From positions 1 to 7,786 of the forward strand of contig JACZQS010000104.1 of the NCBI GenBank assembly GCA_022545625.1: DNA of 7,786 nucleotides, written 5' to 3'. The position numbers were made by a program, and so were the translations under genes. Below are positions 1-6,276 of the stretch, in pieces (positions within the stretch are counted from its first letter, which is position 1; each line of letters opens with the position of its first letter). The DNA comes from Pseudomonadota bacterium. GTDB lineage: Bacteria; Pseudomonadota; Gammaproteobacteria; GCA-001735895. The notes beneath the pieces were generated by a model that did not search any database, was not told the DNA's origin, and saw only the letters and a list, made by a program, of their open reading frames with translations.

Positions 1-2
1 GC

Positions 3-512
3 GTCCGTGTCGCAAACGTGTTCCAGGCCGGCGACGGCAATCTTCATCCGCTCATTCTCTACGACGGCCGCGAGGAGGGCGTGCTCGAAAAAGCCGAAAA
101 ACTGGCGAAAAAGGTAAGAAAGGGCAAAGGGTTCGACCTCGAGGACCTACGCGATCAGTTTATCCAGATGGAAAACATGGGAGGTTTAAGCAGCCTGATC
201 GACAAGTTACCCGGGATGGGTGCCGGAGTGTCGCAAGCGATGCAGGACCCGGCACAAGCCAGGCAAATGAAGCGCATGGTTGCAATCATTAATTCGATGA
301 CACCGCAGGAAAGGCGTAAACCCGAAGTCATTAACGGTTCTCGTAAAAGGCGTATGGCCGGCGGCTCGGGTACCCAGATCCAGGATGTTAATCGTTTGCT
401 TAAGCAACACAGGCAAATGCAGAAAATGATGAAAAAAATGCGGGGTAAAGGCGGGATGACGAATCTGATGCGGGGTTTGAAAGGGAAGATGCCCCCGGGC
501 ATGTCGTTTTAA
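3..512 (+). CDS. ffh: Chimeric partial ORF: GlcD C-terminal fragment fused in frame to Ffh M domain
   Basis: The frame is open at the window's left edge, so the GTG at 18 is not a real start. From the edge to about nt 86 it reads as the C-terminal FAD-linked oxidase region of glycolate oxidase GlcD, with the conserved stretch VANVFQAGDGNLHPLILYD. From about nt 108 to the stop it is the C-terminal M domain of Ffh, the protein of the signal recognition particle that binds 4.5S RNA and signal peptides. Visible Ffh marks, counted from the GTG at 18, are GKGFDLEDLRDQ (36-47), the Met-rich MENMGG (51-56), the RNA-binding SRKRRMAGGSG (108-118) followed by DVNRLLKQ (123-130), and a Met/Lys-rich tail ending MPPGMSF. 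The NG GTPase domain of Ffh (about 300 residues) is absent, and so is the rest of GlcD. Known: GlcD and Ffh are unrelated proteins. Inference: as written this cannot be a working SRP protein. An assembly misjoin is most likely, with a real recombination product second. Confidence 0.85.
   Translation, partial: VRVANVFQAGDGNLHPLILYDGREEGVLEKAEKLAKKVRKGKGFDLEDLRDQFIQMENMGGLSSLIDKLPGMGAGVSQAMQDPAQARQMKRMVAIINSMTPQERRKPEVINGSRKRRMAGGSGTQIQDVNRLLKQHRQMQKMMKKMRGKGGMTNLMRGLKGKMPPGMSF
87..107. other. GlcD/Ffh junction within a shared sequence
   Basis: This segment encodes EKAEKLA. Ffh proteins carry a very similar EKAEKLAKK just before the M domain, and GlcD proteins carry a similar acidic/alanine helix just after their HPLILYD motif, so either gene could supply these bases. 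By hand count GC is about 65% over nt 1-86 and about 55% over nt 121-240, which fits a change of origin here. A short identical stretch like this is a typical place for a graph assembler to join two loci, and also for homology-driven recombination. Confidence 0.6.
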
Positions 513-561
513 TTCGCGTTCACTGTTCCGAGCCCGACTGGTGCGATATGCAGGCTAGATC

Positions 562-1950
562 CTAAGGGTCGACAGGACTAATTGCTACCCCTTGCTGTTC
601 GATCGCTTCACCAGCGAGTAATAGTGCATTTTCATGATAGCGTCCGGCGACTAGCTGGACTCCGATCGGTGTGTTGCCGAGCATACCGGTAGTAAGCGTT
701 AGTCCGGGTATCCCCATCAACGGTAAACCAATTTGAGTAAGCTGGGCTTCCATGACGCGTCTAAACGCAGCGGGTGACTCTACATCGAGCTGGTCCGGGA
801 AGGGTAATTCTGCCGATACCGGGCAAATTAATACCGGATACTCATCCAGAAATAATTGCCATTCACGGACTAAAGTGGCGCGGGTTTGAATCGTATCTAA
901 TAGCCCGTTTAAATCGGTATCGGGGCACAGGGCATCCATTTGTGCATAGATAAAATTTGCATCCGGGTCGTTTTCGTCCGCGATAACCTGTGGGTTGCGA
1001 CGGTACTCGGCCAGCCAGAGTATTGCCTGTAGCAGGGCCGGTTTGCGTAAAGGAGGGCATTCTGTTTCGGTTACTTTCCAGCCCGCATTTTCGAGTTTCT
1101 TAGCTGCATCACGAAGTGCCTGTCCCACCTCGGGCACGACGTCGAGCCCATCGGGATTGACCGTGAGTGCCGCGCATTTTCTTTTTAGGGGTAGATTTAG
1201 CGGTACCGGTGTCCACCAGGGATCGCGCAAATCTTCCATCGCCATCGCCTCGAAAGCGATGCGTATATCGGCAATTGACCTTGCCAGCGGACCCGACACA
1301 GCCATTAGCTGACCGCCGATATGTCGATCCGGCCCGGTGAAGTTCATTGCCGGTATTCGCCCCAGGCTTGGGCGCAGGCCGTGGACCCCACAGGCGTAAG
1401 CCGGGTAACGAATCGAACCACCGATATCGGAGCCCTGCCCAATCGCACAGATGCCGCTGGCCACTGCGGCCGCTGCACCACCGGATGAACCGCCAGGGGT
1501 AATGGCCGGGTTATGTGGATTAAGGGTATGGCCGTGGATACTGTTGCGGGTGAACCAACGTAACGAAAATGCCGGGGTGTTGGTACGCCCGACAATGATT
1601 GCCCCGGCTTTACGCAGATTTGATACTACCGGGCTATCGGTGGTAGCAATCAGGTCGCGTTGCAATTGCAAACCATTAGTTGTCGCGTGGCCAACCTGGT
1701 CTACATTAACTTTGATAGTAACCGGGACGCCACTCAGTATCCCAGTTTTGTTTCCTTTGGCGATCGCTTCGTCAATTCGATGCGCTGCAGATAAAGCTTC
1801 TTCCGGCATCTCGGTGACCACGGCGTTGATCACAGGATTCACCTCATCGATGCGAGCGAGCGCGCTCTCGGTTACTTCTACTGCAGAAACTTCGCCATTT
1901 TTGACCAGTTTTGCTAGCTCACAAGCAGGCTGTCGCCACAGATCTGACAT
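562..1950 (-). CDS. Amidase signature family hydrolase
   Basis: This 462-residue protein is full length for the amidase signature (AS) family, cytoplasmic enzymes that hydrolyse C-N amide bonds. The complete Ser-cisSer-Lys triad is visible: Lys80 in GVPVTIKVNVDQ, Ser155 in the glycine/serine-rich PGGSSGGAAAAVASG, and Ser179 in GSDIGGSIRYPA. The 24-residue spacing between the two serines matches GatA and fatty acid amide hydrolase. The Lys motif is KVN rather than the common KDN/KDL, which I take as a subfamily trait. No signal peptide or membrane segment is seen. The ATG at 1948-1950 is preceded by an AAGGGG Shine-Dalgarno about 7 nt upstream. The gene lies 56 bp downstream of the CDP-alcohol phosphatidyltransferase on the same strand and may be co-transcribed. 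No GatB or GatC lies nearby, so a role as the tRNA amidotransferase subunit is unlikely. The substrate cannot be predicted. Confidence 0.93.
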   Translation of the reverse strand: MSDLWRQPACELAKLVKNGEVSAVEVTESALARIDEVNPVINAVVTEMPEEALSAAHRIDEAIAKGNKTGILSGVPVTIKVNVDQVGHATTNGLQLQRDLIATTDSPVVSNLRKAGAIIVGRTNTPAFSLRWFTRNSIHGHTLNPHNPAITPGGSSGGAAAAVASGICAIGQGSDIGGSIRYPAYACGVHGLRPSLGRIPAMNFTGPDRHIGGQLMAVSGPLARSIADIRIAFEAMAMEDLRDPWWTPVPLNLPLKRKCAALTVNPDGLDVVPEVGQALRDAAKKLENAGWKVTETECPPLRKPALLQAILWLAEYRRNPQVIADENDPDANFIYAQMDALCPDTDLNGLLDTIQTRATLVREWQLFLDEYPVLICPVSAELPFPDQLDVESPAAFRRVMEAQLTQIGLPLMGIPGLTLTTGMLGNTPIGVQLVAGRYHENALLLAGEAIEQQGVAISPVDP

Positions 1951-2006
1951 TGGAAATCCCCTTGTTTTGGCGGCTGGTAATTTTTACAGCTGCCATTTAT
2001 CTTGTA

Positions 2007-2585
2007 TTAGTCGTCCACAAGCTGCTCATATTTCATCGCCGCCCAGATGGAACTGACATTGACACGTTCGCGATTCATGGTCAGAGTAATCAGAATTTGT
2101 TCAATTCCGGCATAGACGCAAGCCAGGCTCGCCAGTACAAATGGCCATTGCGCTAATTCCGCGAATAGCAGAACGTAACCAGTAAAAGTCACTGCCACCG
2201 CTACTTTCACACTCCAGGTATGATAACTGGTCAAGCCCCTGAATTTAATCAGGCCGATGGCTATAGGAATGGAAAAACTCGCTATAATCATGGCGAAGTA
2301 GAGCATTTCACGCTCTACAATATCCGGCCAGAGAATCCAGGCACAAATAGCCATGGTGCTGTAGATAGCAAAATCGCCCCAGCTGTCCAGATGTGCGCCG
2401 AGTGCAGTAATTTGATTCAGAGTTCTGGCCAGGAAACCATCCAGAATGTCGGTGAAACCGGAAAATAATAATACGCCCAGGAACCAGGCTTCCATCTGAT
2501 TAATAGCAAAATAAACCAGCACCGGCGCCAGGCCTACCCTAATTGAGCTAACCAAATTGGGAAGATTGAAAGTCCTAAGCGGCAT
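2007..2585 (-). CDS. CDP-alcohol phosphatidyltransferase family protein
   Basis: This is an integral membrane enzyme family that transfers the phosphatidyl group of a CDP-activated lipid to an alcohol such as glycerol-3-phosphate, serine or inositol. The full catalytic signature is present at residues 46-71 of the 192-residue product: Asp46, Asp49-Gly50, Ala53-Arg54, then eight residues to Gly63, Asp67 and Asp71. This is the DxxDGxxARx8GxxxDxxxD pattern exactly. The hydrophobic character fits about six membrane helices. The N-terminus LRTFNLPNLVSSIRV resembles PgsA-type starts. I chose the ATG at 2583-2585. A TTG at 2597 would add four residues but has no ribosome binding site, and the ATG itself has only a weak one. 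The acceptor alcohol is unknown: the gene could be a phosphatidylglycerophosphate synthase, but the signature is shared across the family, so I give no symbol. An amidase gene follows 56 bp downstream. Confidence 0.9.
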   Translation of the reverse strand: MPLRTFNLPNLVSSIRVGLAPVLVYFAINQMEAWFLGVLLFSGFTDILDGFLARTLNQITALGAHLDSWGDFAIYSTMAICAWILWPDIVEREMLYFAMIIASFSIPIAIGLIKFRGLTSYHTWSVKVAVAVTFTGYVLLFAELAQWPFVLASLACVYAGIEQILITLTMNRERVNVSSIWAAMKYEQLVDD

Positions 2586-2593
2586 ACAACGGG

Positions 2594-2605
2594 TCAAATA
2601 TTTGA
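2594..2605. repeat. 12-bp perfect palindrome upstream of the phosphatidyltransferase start
   Basis: TCAAATATTTGA is a perfect palindrome ending 8 nt before the ATG at 2585 (minus strand). It could be an operator or simply AT-rich chance. It lies where the ribosome binding site should be, and no good Shine-Dalgarno is seen there. Its function is unknown. Confidence 0.25.
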
Positions 2606-2711
2606 TTATTGAAATTTGAATACCACTTTCCGATGAACAGACGAAAGAGCCTGGCCATAGTTTAATCCTGTTCTGTTTTTATCATGTGCCGAGTTTAGCA
2701 GCAAGGGGATC

Positions 2712-2762
2712 ATGAATGAAAGACCTGACCTTATGCTTCTATTGATACCTCATGGGTTATAA
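2712..2762 (+). CDS. Possible 16-residue leader ORF
   Basis: An ATG at 2712 preceded by AAGGGG (2703-2708) opens a 16-codon frame ending TAA at 2762. A second ATG at 2716 with the same Shine-Dalgarno opens a 9-codon frame. It sits in the divergent region upstream of the DUF2789 gene, but the candidate -10 of that gene overlaps its end, so it would not be in the same transcript. The encoded peptide shows no recognisable features and no attenuator hairpin follows. This is a weak candidate, kept only because the ribosome binding site is good. Confidence 0.12.
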   Translation: MNERPDLMLLLIPHGL

Positions 2763-2763
2763 T
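2758..2763 (+). promoter_or_regulatory. Candidate -10 box for the DUF2789 gene
   Basis: A perfect TATAAT lies 34 bp before the ATG at 2798, which would put the transcription start near 2770. The -35 region at the proper distance (about 2735-2740, GCTTCT) is poor, so the promoter may depend on an activator or may not be real. Confidence 0.35.
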
Positions 2764-2797
2764 ACAGTTGAAATATGATCCTGGTACAGAGGCAATT

Positions 2798-3039
2798 ATG
2801 GAAACACCTATTCATTCGCAATCCTCTCTTTTTCAACAATTGGGTCTGGAAAGTACAGACTCGGCCATCGAAACATTCATCGATAATCATCGACCTTTAC
2901 CGGGCAATATCGAATTGCACGAAGCAACAACTGGAATGCTTCGCAAGCATCTTTTTTAAAACAGATAAAGGACGAAGATGCGGACTGGGCTGAGATTGCC
3001 GATCAACTCGACGCATTATTGCGTTATCCACCCGGTTAG
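2798..3039 (+). pseudogene. DUF2789 family small protein, broken by a one-base frameshift
   Basis: The ATG at 2798 follows an AGAGG ribosome binding site at 2788-2792. The first frame begins METPIHSQSSLFQQLGL and continues through AIETFIDNHRPLP, which are the N-terminal hallmarks of DUF2789 (proteins of about 75-80 residues in gammaproteobacteria, function unknown). This frame departs from the family near nt 2926-2930 and stops at 2957-2959. The rest of the domain continues in the -1 frame from about 2929: NWNASQASFLKQ, then DEDADWAEIADQLDALL, ending TAG at 3037-3039. Restoring one base near 2928 would give an 80-residue protein, the normal family length. A slippery T6 run followed by the stop lies at 2952-2959, but the conserved NWNASQASF already lies in the second frame upstream of it. 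Programmed slippage there therefore does not explain the break, and a one-base deletion or sequencing error does. Confidence 0.8.
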
Positions 3040-3135
3040 CGAAACGATGGTCCAGCTCAGGTCCTCTATCTGTCGAGACGAACATCCCAATTCAACAGGT
3101 TCCTGGGTATATTAATTTGATGATATCCTTCGGCC

Positions 3136-3141
3136 TATAAT
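3136..3141 (+). promoter_or_regulatory. Candidate -10 box for the SDR gene
   Basis: A perfect TATAAT sits 31 bp before the ATG at 3173. A TTGATG hexamer lies upstream but only 13 bp away, too close for a standard sigma-70 promoter. At 18 bp there is only a weak TTAATT. Confidence 0.35.
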
Positions 3142-3172
3142 TTATTCTGCCCATAATCGATTCGGAGAAGTG

Positions 3173-3877
3173 ATGTCGTTAAAGGCATTAATAGTAGGTG
3201 CAGGAAGTGGAGTCAGTGCCTCGTTTGCACGAGCGCTTGCCAGGCAGGGGGCTGATATAGCGCTTGCGGCGCGAAATATCGACAAGCTGGATGCCTTAAA
3301 GCAGGAGATCGACGCAATTGCTATTGCCTGCGATGCAACCGAAGCCGATCAGGTGGCTAATCTTTTTAAGCAGGTGGATAAATCTATTGGCACACCTGAT
3401 CTGGTACTGTACAACGCCAGTGCTTTTACCGCCGGACCCGTTGCTGAACTTGACCCGTCGGCGGTTCGGCGGTCTTTATTGTTAACCGGTTACGGGGGAT
3501 TTCTGGTGGCGCAGCAGGCAGCCAGACGAATGCAGTCAGCCGGTAGTGGTGCCATCTTTTTTACCGGGGCAACGGCTAGTATAAAGGGGTTCCCCGGGTA
3601 TGCACCGTTCGCAATGGGTAAGTTCGCCTTGCGTGGACTGACCCAGAGCCTGGCACGTGAACTGGGACCCCAAAATATTCATATTGCGCACTTTATTATC
3701 GATGGCTCGATCGCATCTCCGGGGCGGAGTCTGGGTAGCGCTAATCCCTCGTCAAATGCCGACGATGCAATGCTGGAACCAGATGCGATTGCCGAGGTGT
3801 ATTTATCGGTATTAAACCAACATCGCAGCGCCTGGAGCCTCGAAATTGATTTACGTCCGTGGAAGGAGACTTTCTAA
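3173..3877 (+). CDS. Atypical short-chain dehydrogenase/reductase (SDR) family protein
   Basis: This 234-residue Rossmann-fold protein has the size of a classical SDR. The nucleotide-binding start is LIVGAGSGVSASFARAL (6-22), with Ala-Arg at 33-34 after the second strand, suggesting NADP(H) preference. The usual NNAG is YNAS at 80-83. At the active site the usual YxxxK is FAMGK: the lysine is Lys150 but Phe146 replaces the catalytic tyrosine, with Tyr143 three residues earlier. The segment that normally carries the catalytic serine reads FFTGATAS (129-136), with Gly/Ala at the expected place. From memory, a group of proteobacterial SDRs carries FA.FA.AKFALR at this site, so this is probably a subfamily trait rather than decay. 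Whether these proteins are enzymes with altered chemistry or binding proteins is unclear. The ATG at 3173 is chosen because GGAG (3164-3167) is well spaced for it; the GTG at 3170 would be too close. The stop overlaps that of the facing thioesterase gene. Confidence 0.88.
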   Translation: MSLKALIVGAGSGVSASFARALARQGADIALAARNIDKLDALKQEIDAIAIACDATEADQVANLFKQVDKSIGTPDLVLYNASAFTAGPVAELDPSAVRRSLLLTGYGGFLVAQQAARRMQSAGSGAIFFTGATASIKGFPGYAPFAMGKFALRGLTQSLARELGPQNIHIAHFIIDGSIASPGRSLGSANPSSNADDAMLEPDAIAEVYLSVLNQHRSAWSLEIDLRPWKETF

Positions 3878-4329
3878 GATCTAGGTAAACTGATATGGCG
3901 TCCGGCCCAATCCGGTGTTATGGGGACCAGCACCTGCTTAAGTGCCGCCTGTACCGATTTGGGCATCTCAATAGTACGCGATTCACGGGTAGCATAATGC
4001 AAAACCATGAACTCACCGGTTGCGCATAGGATACCGTTCACCATCATCGAATGGGCAAACCAGATTTTCTTTGGGTCGGATCCAAGTATGATCGATTCGA
4101 TATCCATTACAGCCGGGGATCGAACTTCGCTCAGATAGCGAAGGTGAGTCTCAACCGTATAGAGCGCGCACCCGGTTTCATCGAAGTAATCAACGCCGAT
4201 GCCAAAATGATCCTGGAGCTTCCAGGTAGCATTGCTAAACGGCAGCAGGTAGTAGGCTTCGTTCAGGTGCCCATAGGCATCAAGCCAGATATCCTGCAGG
4301 GGTTCGGAATGAAAATTGAAACTGGTCAT
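3874..4329 (-). CDS. Hotdog-fold (4HBT) acyl-CoA thioesterase, betainyl-CoA thioesterase-like
   Basis: This protein of about 151 residues resembles single-domain 4-hydroxybenzoyl-CoA thioesterase family enzymes that cleave acyl-CoA in the cytoplasm. Visible marks are WLDAYGHLNEAYYLLPFS (15-32), with the Asp and GHLN of the active site, VETHLRYLSEV (59-69), ILGSDPKKIWFAHSM (81-95), GEFMVLHY (105-112) and a terminal GRHISLP. From memory this pattern fits the CdhB-type betainyl-CoA thioesterases of carnitine catabolism better than generic YbgC proteins, but none of the carnitine genes (cdhA, cdhC) are nearby, so the substrate is open. The start is uncertain: ATG at 4329, ATG at 4341 and GTG at 4380 are all in frame and none has a good Shine-Dalgarno. 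I prefer 4329 because it gives the usual distance to the WxDxxGHL motif. The gene is convergent with the SDR gene and overlaps it by 4 bp. Confidence 0.82.
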   Translation of the reverse strand: MTSFNFHSEPLQDIWLDAYGHLNEAYYLLPFSNATWKLQDHFGIGVDYFDETGCALYTVETHLRYLSEVRSPAVMDIESIILGSDPKKIWFAHSMMVNGILCATGEFMVLHYATRESRTIEMPKSVQAALKQVLVPITPDWAGRHISLPRS

Positions 4330-4481
4330 TGGCAGGTGCATGATTGGCGTAAGCGCTTCAGACGAGTATAAATATTTCACTTAAAGCTATAAAGCGGATA
4401 ATTAATTCCCGCGCAGAATAGAGTCTTGCCATCATTAAATAATCGATATGCATGTGTATTCGCTGATAGTAGAATCGCGCG

Positions 4482-5408
4482 ATGAAAGCTATCGTCAAAA
4501 TTTCAAATTTATCGAAAACCTACAATACCGGTGATCAGGCGCTCAAGAATATTGATCTGGAAATCTATGAGGGCGAAATACTCGCCTTGCTCGGGCCTAA
4601 CGGTGCGGGAAAAACAACCCTGATTTCGACGATATGTGGCATAGTCTCAGCGAGTTCTGGATCGGTGACTGTCGCCGGACACGATATTGTCAGCGGATAT
4701 CGAATCACCCGTGATCTAATAGGGCTGGTACCACAGGAACTTACTCTCGGCGCGTTCGATACGGTCTGGAACACGGTAAGCTTCAGTCGCGGGCTGTTCG
4801 GTAAAAAACCCAACCCAGCCTATATCGAGCAATTGCTCAAGGATTTATCACTCTACGATAAAAAGAACAACGCACTGATGACCTTGTCTGGGGGTATGAA
4901 GCGCCGTGTGCTAATTGCCAAGGCATTATCACACGAGCCGAGGATATTATTCCTCGACGAACCCACCGCCGGGGTAGATGTCGAGCTCCGTCGCGATATG
5001 TGGAGGTTGGTACGGGGTCTGCAGGAATCCGGCGTGACGATTATTTTGACCACCCATTATATTGAAGAGGCCGAGGAGATAGCCGACCGGGTGGGAATAA
5101 TCAGTAATGGCGAGCTAGTACTGGTCGGTGACAAGAAAACTTTAATGCACGAATTGGGTAAAAAGCAGTTAATTCTTGACCTTAAGCATCCGATCGTGGA
5201 TATACCCGAAAGTCTGGCCAAATATGCGCTAGAAATTTCGGATGATGGTAATCAACTGACTTATACCTACGATACACATTCGACGCGAACCGGCATCACC
5301 GCATTGTTACAGAGCTTGAACGAAGCCGGTCTGTCGATGAAAGACCTGAAAACCAGGCAGACTTCGCTGGAAGAAATATTCGTTAACCTGGTGAGATCGC
5401 AAGCATGA
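4482..5408 (+). CDS. yadG: ABC transporter ATP-binding protein, YadG-like
   Basis: This is the ATPase of an ABC-2 type exporter, 308 residues, as in E. coli YadG. All nucleotide-binding motifs are intact: Walker A GPNGAGKT (38-45), Q-loop Gln85 in LVPQE, signature LSGGM (135-139), Walker B ILFLDE (155-160), D-loop GVD (164-166) and switch His192 in TTHYIEEAE. The stretches LSGGMKRR and DEPTAGVDVELRR closely resemble YadG. The C-terminal 90 residues form the extra domain of this group, ending SLEEIFVNLV. It would act as a dimer on the inner face of the cytoplasmic membrane. Its stop overlaps the permease start (ATGA at 5405-5408), so the two are translationally coupled. The ATG at 4482 has no clear Shine-Dalgarno. 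The exported substrate is unknown for this family; a drug or polysaccharide label would be a guess. Confidence 0.92.
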   Translation: MKAIVKISNLSKTYNTGDQALKNIDLEIYEGEILALLGPNGAGKTTLISTICGIVSASSGSVTVAGHDIVSGYRITRDLIGLVPQELTLGAFDTVWNTVSFSRGLFGKKPNPAYIEQLLKDLSLYDKKNNALMTLSGGMKRRVLIAKALSHEPRILFLDEPTAGVDVELRRDMWRLVRGLQESGVTIILTTHYIEEAEEIADRVGIISNGELVLVGDKKTLMHELGKKQLILDLKHPIVDIPESLAKYALEISDDGNQLTYTYDTHSTRTGITALLQSLNEAGLSMKDLKTRQTSLEEIFVNLVRSQA

Positions 5409-6166
5409 ACTTTCAAGCCATCAGGGTCATTTACAAATTTGAAATGTTGCGTGCCTGGAACACCCTTTTACAATCTATCGCTTCACCGGTAATTTCTACC
5501 TCGCTGTATTTTGTCGTGTTCGGTGCAGCAATCGGTTCTCGAATCGAACAGGTAGAAGGCGTGCCATATGGTTTGTTTATCGTGCCGGGTCTGGTGATGT
5601 TGTCGCTGTTGACGCAGAGCATTGCGAATGCCTCGTTTGGAATTTTTTTCCCTAAATTTACCGGTCAGATCTATGAAGTGTTGTCGGCCCCTATTTCGTT
5701 TTTTGAAATAATCGTCGGCTATGTCGGCGCCGCAGCTTCTAAGTCACTAATCCTCGGTACTATTATCCTGATTACCGCTAACCTGTTTGTCGATCTGGAA
5801 GTTGCCCATCCAGTCTGGATGGTGACTTTTCTGATATTAACCTGCATATCCTTCAGCCTGTTCGGATTTATCATCGGCTTGTGGGCGACAAATTTTGAAA
5901 AGTTGCAATTGATTCCGATGCTGATTATCACACCGCTGGTATTTCTCGGGGGCAGTTTTTATTCGGTAAATATGTTGCCCCCGGTCTGGCAAACAGTCAC
6001 TTTATTTAACCCGGTTCTCTACCTGATCAGTGGCTTTCGCTGGAGTTTTTTTGAGGTCGCAGATGTTGGGGTAGGTATTAGCCTGATGATGATCACTATT
6101 TTTTTACTTTCCTGTTTACTGCTGGTGTGGTGGATGTTCAAGTCCGGCTACCGGCTCAAACAATAG
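5405..6166 (+). CDS. yadH: ABC-2 type transporter permease, YadH-like
   Basis: This 253-residue membrane protein is the partner of the preceding ATPase, and YadH of E. coli is about the same length. Six hydrophobic segments are seen at roughly residues 22-44, 57-79, 102-127, 136-160, 169-188 and 223-246. Family marks include SPVISTSLYFVVFG (27-40), FIVPGLVMLS (58-67) and the ABC-2 signature region with GGSFYSVNMLPPVW (182-195) and NPVLYLISGFRW (202-213). A homodimer should form the membrane channel and two ATPases complete the exporter. The ATG lies inside the upstream stop (ATGA), so the expression ratio is probably fixed by coupling. No periplasmic or outer-membrane partner is encoded next to it. 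A hairpin lies 43 bp after the stop. Confidence 0.92.
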   Translation: MNFQAIRVIYKFEMLRAWNTLLQSIASPVISTSLYFVVFGAAIGSRIEQVEGVPYGLFIVPGLVMLSLLTQSIANASFGIFFPKFTGQIYEVLSAPISFFEIIVGYVGAAASKSLILGTIILITANLFVDLEVAHPVWMVTFLILTCISFSLFGFIIGLWATNFEKLQLIPMLIITPLVFLGGSFYSVNMLPPVWQTVTLFNPVLYLISGFRWSFFEVADVGVGISLMMITIFLLSCLLLVWWMFKSGYRLKQ

Positions 6167-6209
6167 CCGTACAGTTTGGGCTGGTATGCGGTAGATAGGT
6201 AAATTGGAT

Positions 6210-6241
6210 ATCAAATCCATGCGTCCCTGCACGGATTTGAT
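6210..6241. terminator. Perfect 9-bp hairpin between convergent genes
   Basis: ATCAAATCC (6210-6218) pairs perfectly with GGATTTGAT (6233-6241). After one A/C mismatch, TGC/GCA extends the stem around a 6-nt loop. It sits between the yadH stop (6166) and the DUF1127 stop (6277), which face each other, where a bidirectional terminator is expected. Neither side has a proper T tract, so intrinsic termination is unproven. The hairpin might instead protect transcript 3' ends. Confidence 0.4.
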
Positions 6242-6252
6242 TCGTCCATTGT

Positions 6253-6268
6253 GGTGCGTGCTCGCACC
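6253..6268. terminator. Second hairpin, 8 bp beyond the DUF1127 stop
   Basis: GGTGCG (6253-6258) and CGCACC (6263-6268) form a perfect 6-bp GC-rich stem with a 4-nt loop (TGCT), just beyond the minus-strand stop at 6277. No T tract follows on either strand. Together with the hairpin at 6210-6241 it makes a tandem pair in the convergent spacer. Confidence 0.3.
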
Positions 6269-6276
6269 GGGCAAGA

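Noticed and set aside
1968..1995. Hairpin between the phosphatidyltransferase and amidase genes as a terminator
   Set aside because: The stem (GGCGGCTG with CAGCTGCC) needs a wobble that exists only on the plus strand, where there is no gene. On the coding minus strand it has a mismatch and is followed by As, so it does not argue against an operon.
2952..2959. Programmed -1 frameshift at the T6 run in the DUF2789 gene
   Set aside because: Conserved DUF2789 residues are already in the second frame about 20 bp upstream of the run, so slippage there would not restore the family sequence.
4394..4412. GCGG...CCGC inverted repeat in the spacer between the thioesterase and yadG genes as an operator
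   Set aside because: Only the outer four bases of each arm pair and the AT-rich middle is not symmetric, so chance is a sufficient explanation.
4426..4454. Sigma-70 promoter for yadG using TTGCCA as the -35 box
   Set aside because: The only nearby -10-like hexamers are poor and their spacing (15-17 bp) must be stretched to fit, so no site is called.
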